Positions 1 through 5,095 of a stretch of DNA of 13,895 nucleotides are shown here, in pieces (the stretch's first letter is position 1; each line of letters starts with the position of its first letter). Origin of the DNA: Deltaproteobacteria bacterium RIFCSPLOWO2_02_56_12 (GTDB taxonomy: Bacteria; Desulfobacterota; Binatia; UBA9968); contig MGRY01000029.1 of assembly GCA_001799045.1 (NCBI GenBank), forward strand, positions 1-13,895, read 5' to 3'. The position numbers and the translations under genes are program-made. Under the pieces are notes generated by a model. That model saw only the letters and a program-made list of their open reading frames with translations. It searched no databases and was not told where the DNA came from.

Positions 1-424
1 GGAGCGGGGCTTTAATGTGCTTGCCGATTTCACCGAACTGCCGATTCCCTATCCGCAGCAGGTCCTGGCCGCCCGCGAGCGGGCTATCAAGAGCGATCCG
101 GATCTGTTCGAGCGAATACTTAAAAGCATCGCCGCCGGCACCGCCTTTACCTGGGATCCTCGAAATAAAGAGCGGGTCAAGACAATTCTGGCGCGCTATC
201 TTAGGCTTGAAAGCGTCGCGAAGGCCGAAGAGCACTATCAGTCCGCCTTGAAGGTCCTGCCGAAGAAGCCTTACGTCGAAATGGCGGGGATCTCGTCCAT
301 GATAGAGTTCATGGCGGAAGCGGACCCTTTGGTGAGCAAGGTGAAGCCGGAAGAGGTGATCGACCATACTATCCTCAAGAAGCTCGACGCCTCTGGATTT
401 CTCGACCAGCTCTACAAAAAATGA
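1..424 (+). CDS. NitT/TauT-family ABC substrate-binding protein, C-terminal part (5' end outside window)
   Basis: The frame is open from base 2 to the TGA at 422-424 and has no start of its own at the left edge, so this is the last ~140 residues of a longer gene. Its tail has the layout of SsuA/THI5-like solute-binding proteins: a helical region, then a closing segment with a KPEE...LKKLDASGF pattern. That closing segment resembles the end of the binding protein at 1809-2807 (KPED...VRELDQSGF), so the two are probably paralogues. Such proteins bind small organic solutes (sulfonates, pyrimidines, aromatic acids) in the periplasm and hand them to an ABC permease. The next binding-protein gene starts 22 bases downstream, so the two are probably co-transcribed. 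The substrate cannot be told. Confidence 0.75.
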   Translation, partial: ERGFNVLADFTELPIPYPQQVLAARERAIKSDPDLFERILKSIAAGTAFTWDPRNKERVKTILARYLRLESVAKAEEHYQSALKVLPKKPYVEMAGISSMIEFMAEADPLVSKVKPEEVIDHTILKKLDASGFLDQLYKK

Positions 425-436
425 TCTCTGCTCATT

Positions 437-441
437 GGAGG
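437..441 (+). promoter_or_regulatory. Shine-Dalgarno GGAGG that fixes the start of the second binding protein
   Basis: GGAGG lies five bases before the ATG at 447. An in-frame TTG at 435 would overlap this site, so ATG 447 is the better start. Confidence 0.75.
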
Positions 442-446
442 TATGC

Positions 447-1427
447 ATGTTTTCTAGTAAACTTCATTTCTGGATCGGAACTTTCACGTTCATCCTTGCC
501 GTTCATCTCACGGCGCTTTCGACTGAGGGGCAAGATTCCCGTCCGGTCATCAGAATAAGCATCCCGGGCTTGGGGAGCACATACACTATGCCTTTTCAGA
601 TCGCCCAGGAGCAAGGTTTCTATCTAGAGGAAGGAGTTGATGTCCGGATTCTGGGAGGTGTCAGAACAGCACCTAGCATTCAGATGTTGGTTGGCGGCAA
701 CGTGGAGGTGAGCCAGACCGTGGGCACGACCACTCTGGCGGCAATTCTACAGGGGGCACCCCTGAAGGTTGTTATGGTTTTCAACGACAAGCCCTCGTAT
801 TGGCTCTATTCAAAGAAAAGCATTCGAAGTTTTGCCGATCTTAAGGGCGCTAAGGTCGCTAGTATCACACCAGGCAGTACGGGTGACCGGCTTCTCAAAA
901 TTGTCCTCGAAAAGAATGGGGTGAACTGGAAAAAAGACCTGCAAATTATCTACATCGGCACCTCGGACGTGCTGATCAAATCGCTACTGTCTAGCTCGGT
1001 TGATGCTGCAGTTTTGAGTCTTCCAGGCAACCTCATAGCCAAGGACGCCGGGTTTCCAGAGCTTGCCTCTTTTGCGAGCGAGGTAGGCGCACTTACAGGC
1101 GGGGTGGCCACGAGCGAACCCTTTATTACCAAGAGAAGTGATGTGGCGGTACGGTTTCTCCGGGCCACATTGAAGGGACTGAAGTTTTTTAAGAACAACA
1201 GAGAGGGGTCCGCGAAAATCATGGTGAAATTTATGAACCTACCTTACAAGACGGCGTTAAGGACTTACGATGCGACTATTCCTTTTTTTGTTTGGGATGG
1301 CGTGATCTCGGAAGATTTCCAAGACAAGGTTCTCGATTTTCAGCTTAAGGCTATTGGGACAGACAAGAAGGTGTCCAGGGACAAGGTTTTTGATTTCTCG
1401 ATTATGAAGTCTCTAGCAACAAACTGA
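447..1427 (+). CDS. NitT/TauT-family ABC substrate-binding protein
   Basis: The protein has 326 residues, the usual length for SsuA/THI5/NMT1-like periplasmic binding proteins. Residues 1-24 form a signal peptide (a short Lys/His-containing head, then hydrophobic FWIGTFTFILAV). The mature part begins with the family's first strand (IRISIPGLG), then the aromatic-rich segment FQIAQEQGFYLEEGVDV (about 50-66) and the QMLVGGNVEVSQTVGTTTLAAILQG ligand-cleft region (79-103), abbreviated here to its ends. The FADLKGAKVA motif (129-138) opens the second lobe. It sits 22 bases after the preceding binding-protein gene and ends in tandem stops (TGA TAA). Its base composition is lower in GC than its neighbours (27 of 60 bases G or C in 1201-1260). 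No permease or ATPase gene is nearby; the substrate is unknown. Confidence 0.88.
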   Translation: MFSSKLHFWIGTFTFILAVHLTALSTEGQDSRPVIRISIPGLGSTYTMPFQIAQEQGFYLEEGVDVRILGGVRTAPSIQMLVGGNVEVSQTVGTTTLAAILQGAPLKVVMVFNDKPSYWLYSKKSIRSFADLKGAKVASITPGSTGDRLLKIVLEKNGVNWKKDLQIIYIGTSDVLIKSLLSSSVDAAVLSLPGNLIAKDAGFPELASFASEVGALTGGVATSEPFITKRSDVAVRFLRATLKGLKFFKNNREGSAKIMVKFMNLPYKTALRTYDATIPFFVWDGVISEDFQDKVLDFQLKAIGTDKKVSRDKVFDFSIMKSLATN

Positions 1428-1505
1428 TAAGCAGAAATATTTTTTTGGGAGGAGCCCCGCGGACCGTGTGAACGTGAATAGTTCCTTCCTCAGTCCGTGG
1501 AATCC

Positions 1506-1525
1506 GGGTCAGCTCAGGGTGACCC
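1506..1525. repeat. Short inverted repeat GGGTCA-N8-TGACCC
   Basis: Perfect six-base arms (1506-1511, 1520-1525) enclose an eight-base loop. A further GGGGTCA at 1581-1587 is the complement of TGACCCC at 1520-1526. The motif family therefore occurs three times in about 80 bases, as at the edges of small mobile or REP-like elements. Confidence 0.45.
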
Positions 1526-1600
1526 CAATTCTTCCCCCAATTCCCCTCTGGCCTTTACATCCTAACTATCCTAAAATCTCGGGGTCAGAGAACTATTTTA

Positions 1601-1631
1601 TTGACAAAACGGTGAGTCGTAGACGTCTAAT
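1601..1631 (+). promoter_or_regulatory. Candidate sigma70-type promoter for the third binding protein
   Basis: TTGACA (1601-1606, perfect -35) is followed after 19 bases by TCTAAT (1626-1631, five of six matches to the -10 consensus). The spacer is two bases longer than ideal. It lies about 180 bases before the ATG at 1809. A 10-base palindrome TAGACGTCTA (1620-1629) overlaps the -10 and could be an operator. Confidence 0.4.
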
Positions 1632-1726
1632 TTCTACTGGCCTATCCTCGGGCTGCAGCGGGCGGTGGCTGCTGAAGCAGATTCTCTCGACAAAATAGGG
1701 TGAGGCTGTGGTATATCTACGACTCA
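1613..1726. repeat. 11-base perfect inverted repeat with 92 bases between arms
   Basis: TGAGTCGTAGA at 1613-1623 is exactly complementary to TCTACGACTCA at 1716-1726. The enclosed 92 bases contain one copy of the 28-base dispersed repeat. The pair could form the base of a long stem-loop in the leader RNA, or be the ends of a decayed small element. Confidence 0.45.
1634..1661 (+). repeat. 28-base dispersed intergenic repeat, copy 1
   Basis: This stretch matches 5043-5070 at 25 of 28 bases, with a perfect 16-base core CCTATCCTCGGGCTGC (1641-1656 here, 5050-5065 there). Both copies are intergenic and follow a binding-protein gene on the same strand. Confidence 0.6.
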
Positions 1727-1766
1727 TAGGGTCTTGAATCAAAGACATACTTCTGGACACTACGAT

Positions 1767-1788
1767 TAGGAGAACGACGTTCGTCCTA
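1767..1788 (+). promoter_or_regulatory. Leader stem-loop just before the third binding protein
   Basis: TAGGAGAAC (1767-1775) pairs with GTTCGTCCTA (1779-1788) through nine base pairs with one bulged G (1783) and a three-base loop. It ends nine bases before the AAGGGAG ribosome-binding site (1797-1803). It could affect mRNA stability or translation; no known riboswitch class is recognised. Confidence 0.35.
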
Positions 1789-1808
1789 CGGGAAGAAAGG
1801 GAGAAACC

Positions 1809-2807
1809 ATGGTCATTCGACGTTTGACAGTTTGCTTCGGACTTATGCTGGCAATCTGTTGTTCTTCGGCATTGCTCGCCCAGGAAAAGAAGCTCGACAA
1901 GTTTCGAGTCGGCGGCGGCTCGGCGTCGGCGACACAAATGTCTCTTTGGCTCGCCAAAGAAGGGAATTATTACGAAAAGCATGGCTTCAACGTGGAGGTG
2001 ATTAGCATTCCGGGAAGCTCGCTGGCGCTTCAGGCGATGTTGTCAGGAGAGCTGCCGATCATCCAGGCGGGCGGCACCGGCCCGATTCAGGTCAATCTCT
2101 CGGGCGCGGATACCGTCATCATTGCAACCGTCGCGAAGAAATTTACCTGGTGGATCTTCAGCCAGCCCAACATTAACCGCATGGAGGATTTAAGGGGCAA
2201 GGTGTTTGGCACGACGCGCTTTGGGACCCAGTCGGACCTCGCTTCTCGAATCGCGTTGCGCCGCTATGATATCGATCCGGAGCGCGACATAACGATGGTC
2301 CAGACGGGCGGGCCGGCTGAAACACTGGCGGCGATCGTGGCCGGAAAAATTCATGCGGCAGCTGTCAGTCCCCCTGCGACACTGCAAGCGAGGAAGCTCA
2401 AGCTGAAAGAGTTGTTGGACCTCTCAAAGCTCGATGTCGAGTATCACGTAAACGGCCTGGTCACGACGCGCAGATTTATCAAGTCGAATGAGGATGTCGT
2501 CAGGCGTTTCCTGAGGGCCTACATCGAAGGCGCGGTGCGCGGCCAGAAGGACAAGGCTTTTGCCATGAAGACCATGGGAAAATATTTCCGCACCGATGAC
2601 CGTGAATTGCTCGAAGAGACCTACGAGCTCGTTATCAAGGGCTTCAACGTGCCTCCCTATCCGGCTGGAGTCGCGAGCTTGATCCAAGAGTTGGAGAAAC
2701 AGTTTCCCAAGGCCAGGGGGGCAAAACCCGAGGACTTCACCGACAGCCGCCTGGTGCGAGAGTTGGATCAAAGCGGTTTTATCAAATCACTGCTCGCGGT
2801 CCGTTGA
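1809..2807 (+). CDS. NitT/TauT-family ABC substrate-binding protein
   Basis: The protein has 332 residues. It begins with a clear signal peptide (VIRRL head, hydrophobic stretch to about residue 24, likely cut before QEKK). Family landmarks follow in order: FRVGGGSASATQMSLWLAKE (33-52), YYEKHGFNVEVI (54-65), the LQAMLSGELPIIQAGG cleft region (about 73-89), and MEDLRGKVFGTTRFG (124-138), where the second lobe starts. This is the SsuA/THI5/NMT1 fold, which binds small organic solutes in the periplasm. The start ATG is preceded by AAGGGAG at five bases' distance. The last 40 residues resemble those of the partial protein at the left edge. Its stop faces the deacetylase stop across 71 bases. No transporter partner gene is visible. 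Confidence 0.92.
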   Translation: MVIRRLTVCFGLMLAICCSSALLAQEKKLDKFRVGGGSASATQMSLWLAKEGNYYEKHGFNVEVISIPGSSLALQAMLSGELPIIQAGGTGPIQVNLSGADTVIIATVAKKFTWWIFSQPNINRMEDLRGKVFGTTRFGTQSDLASRIALRRYDIDPERDITMVQTGGPAETLAAIVAGKIHAAAVSPPATLQARKLKLKELLDLSKLDVEYHVNGLVTTRRFIKSNEDVVRRFLRAYIEGAVRGQKDKAFAMKTMGKYFRTDDRELLEETYELVIKGFNVPPYPAGVASLIQELEKQFPKARGAKPEDFTDSRLVRELDQSGFIKSLLAVR

Positions 2808-2878
2808 GAAAGACCGATGGGTGGGCCATCTCCGTCTCCCTCCAAACGCCGAATGTAAAGGCCCCAGGCCGAAGACGG

Positions 2879-3790
2879 CTAGCCTCTATTCTCCAGAATC
2901 CAGCGCGCGATATCGATGCGCCGGGCGAACCAGACGTCGGGGAAGGATCTCGCGTACTGCATCGCCTCATCGTAGAACTTACCCGTTGCGGGGAAGGCCA
3001 TTTGGCAATGCATTGCCAAAGTTAGCAGTTTGGGTTCCTCTTGCGACTCCTCGTAGAGTACGTCAAATTCGTCCTTGAAGGCGTGAAGAAGATGCCGAGC
3101 CATTTTGCCGCTCCGGAACATGCCCGTATCGTTGAGCCCGCTGACGGAATTGCGGTAGGGAATCTCCAGGATAGTTTTCCCGTTAACTGGGACTAGATAA
3201 GGAACGTCGTCGTTCAGAGTATCCCCATGCCACAGAAAACCCTCCTCGGCGAGCAGCTCCACCGTGTGTTCCGTATGCCTCATCCCGGACGATAACCAGC
3301 CGTAAGGCCTCTCACCCAAAAGGTCGCGAAAGATCTTAATGCAGGCCTGGATTTCTTCCTTCTCCTCCTCCCGAGAAAGCAGCACTGTTTGAATGTCCTC
3401 TGCGTAATTGTGCCCGACCACCTCGTGGCCGTCGGCGTGGATCCGCTTTACCGCGTCTGGATATTTGATAGCAGCAAGGGCATTGATGTTGAACGAACCT
3501 TTGAGGTTGTACTTTTTCAGGACCCGAAGGATGCGCCATACCCCGGTCCGGCCACCATAGTCATTTTCGCTAGCAGTCTTGAAATCATACGGACACCTCG
3601 CGTCGTCTCTCGTAAGCGGTGCTGAACCTCCGACAACGCCGGTCCTCCGGTGTTTTGGGTCGAGACTCTCGGTCCAGGCTTCTAAATTGCCAACTAAACT
3701 CACCGCTAACCTCGCCCCGTGAGGCCAGCGGATTTTCAATTTTTCCGCGTTCGAAAAAACGTCGTAGAACGAATTGTGCTGGGGCAACAT
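2879..3790 (-). CDS. Polysaccharide deacetylase family protein (NodB/PuuE-like C-N hydrolase)
   Basis: The 303-residue protein fits the NodB-fold deacetylase family in its PuuE/HpPgdA-like branch, whose members hydrolyse amide bonds and are not limited to polysaccharides. Visible landmarks are a first strand RLAVSLVGNLEAW (27-39), the NDYGGRTGVWRILRVLKKY segment (76-94) typical of this branch, KGSFNINALAA (97-107), GHEVVGHNYAEDI (121-133), RPYGWLSSGMRHTEHT (161-176), and a late LTLAMHCQMAF (256-266). The first motif lacks the TFDD acids of classical NodB enzymes, and the second has H127 followed by NYAED and not a full HxxxH. It has no signal peptide, so it probably acts in the cytoplasm. ATG 3790 is chosen because GGAGGG lies seven bases upstream; an upstream TTG at 3805 is weaker. 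The substrate could be a small cyclic amide or an acetylated sugar. Confidence 0.85.
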   Translation of the reverse strand: MLPQHNSFYDVFSNAEKLKIRWPHGARLAVSLVGNLEAWTESLDPKHRRTGVVGGSAPLTRDDARCPYDFKTASENDYGGRTGVWRILRVLKKYNLKGSFNINALAAIKYPDAVKRIHADGHEVVGHNYAEDIQTVLLSREEEKEEIQACIKIFRDLLGERPYGWLSSGMRHTEHTVELLAEEGFLWHGDTLNDDVPYLVPVNGKTILEIPYRNSVSGLNDTGMFRSGKMARHLLHAFKDEFDVLYEESQEEPKLLTLAMHCQMAFPATGKFYDEAMQYARSFPDVWFARRIDIARWILENRG

Positions 3791-3797
3791 GGCACTT

Positions 3798-3803
3798 CCC
3801 TCC
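3798..3803 (-). promoter_or_regulatory. Shine-Dalgarno GGAGGG of the deacetylase-family gene
   Basis: On the minus strand GGAGGG ends seven bases before the ATG at 3790-3788. This favours that start over the TTG at 3805. Confidence 0.65.
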
Positions 3804-3829
3804 AATCAAATGAATCTGAGTACCGCTGT

Positions 3830-3858
3830 TTCTTAGATCAACCCCTTCCTTTTGTCAA
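3830..3858 (-). promoter_or_regulatory. Candidate promoter of the deacetylase-family gene
   Basis: On the minus strand a perfect -35 TTGACA (3858-3853) is followed after exactly 17 bases by TAAGAA (3835-3830). The latter is a weak -10 with three of six matches. Transcription would begin about 33 bases before the ATG. Confidence 0.35.
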
Positions 3859-3879
3859 CCATGACGATTTTTGTAAGTT

Positions 3880-3913
3880 CGAATCTCAATTTTCTCATTT
3901 TTCCGAATCTGAA
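3880..3913. repeat. Direct repeats CGAATCT(C/G)AA in the divergent region
   Basis: CGAATCTCAA (3880-3889) and CGAATCTGAA (3904-3913) are 24 bases apart. A third related copy, TGAATCTGAG, lies at 3811-3820. Regular short repeats between divergent genes are what an operator would look like, but no regulator gene is in the window. Confidence 0.3.
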
Positions 3914-3988
3914 CTGTCCAGGGGTAGAGCCCTTGCCCAAGCCGAGGATTTACCGTAACCTGCATACGCTCGTGCCTGTATCGTGAGG

Positions 3989-4002
3989 GTTGCTGGGGCA
4001 AC
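3989..4002 (+). other. Small stem-loop in the leader of the fourth binding protein
   Basis: GTTGC (3989-3993) and GCAAC (3998-4002) form a five-base-pair stem with loop TGGG, 36 bases before the ATG at 4038. Its role is unknown. Confidence 0.25.
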
Positions 4003-4037
4003 GGAGAATACAAAGCTTGCCTAAAAGAGGTATTTCG

Positions 4038-5027
4038 ATGTCTACGCGACAGAAAACTATCTTAGTAGTTCTTTTCACCGTCTTTTTTTGCCTGTCCACC
4101 ATTGCGTCTTCGGCCGTAGCACAGGCGGTCAGAGCTGGCTATGCCGCCAAGACGATCTTTTTCCTCCCCTTCTTCGTGGCTCAGAAAATGCGTTACTACG
4201 ATGCCGAAGGCCTTAAAGTGGAGCTCATTCACATGGGCTCTGCCGCCGTAAGCCTGCAAGCCTTGGTGGCCGGTCAGATCCATTTCAGCGGACAGAATCC
4301 GGATGGAATCATCATCTTCAACGAGAAAGGGGGGAATCTGAAGACCATTGGAGGGATAGTTAATGGCGTCGCGTATACCCTTGTGGGAGGAAAGGCCTAC
4401 AAAAGAATCGAAGATATTAAAGGAGCTAGACTGGGAGTCGCGTCCCTAAAGGGAGGGGGAACCACTTTCCTACTCGAGTACCTGCGGACGAAGGGGCTCG
4501 TTTATCCACGCGACTATACCCTGGCTGTGATCTCGGGCGGAACACCGGCGCGATTGGCTGCGCTCGAGGCTGGTTCTATCGCGGCCGCGGTCCTGGGAAT
4601 TCCCCACGGAGACATCGCCATCGATCGCGGATTCAATAACTTGGGGAACGTTGGAGAGGCGATCCCGGCATACCAATTCACTGCCATCACTGCCAACCCG
4701 GCGTGGGCGGAGAAGAATGGTGCCGCCGTAGTGAAATTCCTTAAAGCTCATATCCGCAGCATTCGCTGGATCTATGATAATCTGGAGGCGGCTGCGGAGT
4801 TTGCCACTAAAGAGGTCGGTGTGCCGGCGACGTACGCCCGGAGGGGTATAGACTATTTCATCAAGACCAAGCTCTATCCTAGAGACGGATCCATAACTAT
4901 CGAGGGGATTAAGGTAAATCTCGAAGTGCTGGCGAAAGACGGACTCCTTAATCCACCGCTTCCGAGTCCGGAAAAGTATGTGGATCTAAGTTACTTAAAA
5001 CAGGCACAGAAAGAACTGGGAATGTGA
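4038..5027 (+). CDS. NitT/TauT-family ABC substrate-binding protein
   Basis: The protein has 329 residues. It starts with a textbook signal peptide: STRQK head, hydrophobic TILVVLFTVFFCLSTIA, cut after AVA at about residue 28. The mature chain shows the SsuA/THI5/NMT1 pattern: VRAGYAAKTIFFLPFFVAQK (31-50), YYDAEGLKVELIHMG (53-67), SLQALVAGQIHFSG (72-85), and IEDIKGARLGVAS at the lobe boundary. ATG 4038 is chosen over an upstream in-frame TTG at 3990 because AAAGAGG (4024-4030) lies seven bases before it and the signal peptide then starts normally. The gene is monocistronic here: divergent from the deacetylase-family gene and convergent with the Mo-hydroxylase operon. The ligand is unknown. 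Confidence 0.92.
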   Translation: MSTRQKTILVVLFTVFFCLSTIASSAVAQAVRAGYAAKTIFFLPFFVAQKMRYYDAEGLKVELIHMGSAAVSLQALVAGQIHFSGQNPDGIIIFNEKGGNLKTIGGIVNGVAYTLVGGKAYKRIEDIKGARLGVASLKGGGTTFLLEYLRTKGLVYPRDYTLAVISGGTPARLAALEAGSIAAAVLGIPHGDIAIDRGFNNLGNVGEAIPAYQFTAITANPAWAEKNGAAVVKFLKAHIRSIRWIYDNLEAAAEFATKEVGVPATYARRGIDYFIKTKLYPRDGSITIEGIKVNLEVLAKDGLLNPPLPSPEKYVDLSYLKQAQKELGM

Positions 5028-5042
5028 AGGAAATTACGGTCC

Positions 5043-5070
5043 CTACGGTCCTATCCTCGGGCTGCGGCGG
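5043..5070 (+). repeat. 28-base dispersed intergenic repeat, copy 2
   Basis: This copy begins 16 bases after the stop of the fourth binding protein and matches 1634-1661 at 25 of 28 bases. It lies in the 68-base gap between convergent genes. Confidence 0.6.
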
Positions 5071-5077
5071 TTACCGC
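5067..5077. other. Palindromic stem GCGGT-T-ACCGC between convergent genes
   Basis: Perfect five-base arms flank one central base, overlapping the end of repeat copy 2. There is no T-run on the plus strand right after it, so it is not a standard intrinsic terminator. It may still act as a weak bidirectional stop. Confidence 0.25.
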
Positions 5078-5095
5078 TAGCTGCGAGATTGCGAT

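Larger units (their letters stand above)
1428..1808. other. Repeat-rich intergenic gap of 381 bases
   Basis: No convincing gene is present: a 76-codon frame at 1468-1698 has no ribosome-binding site and no recognisable protein pattern. The gap holds GGGTCA/TGACCC inverted repeats near 1506-1587, a candidate promoter at 1601-1631, an 11-base inverted repeat (arms 1613-1623 and 1716-1726), one copy of a 28-base repeat (1634-1661), a near-repeat of GACAAAA...GGTGAG (1603-1616 and 1689-1704), and a stem-loop just before the next gene (1767-1788). A run of seven T at 1440-1446 has no GC-rich hairpin before it. Confidence 0.6.

Noticed and set aside
1440..1446. Run of seven T after the second binding protein as an intrinsic terminator
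   Set aside because: No GC-rich hairpin precedes it; the upstream bases are AT-rich and unpaired.
1468..1698. 76-codon frame in the repeat-rich gap
   Set aside because: It has no Shine-Dalgarno and no family pattern, and it runs through several inverted repeats. It is best seen as noncoding.
2867..2880. GGCCG-AAGA-CGGCT hairpin between convergent genes as a terminator
   Set aside because: The stem is only four to five pairs, overlaps the deacetylase-family stop codon, and has no T-run.
3777..4002. 12-base direct repeat TGCTGGGGCAAC (3777-3788 and 3991-4002)
   Set aside because: Several 12-base matches are expected by chance in a window this long, and one copy lies in coding sequence.
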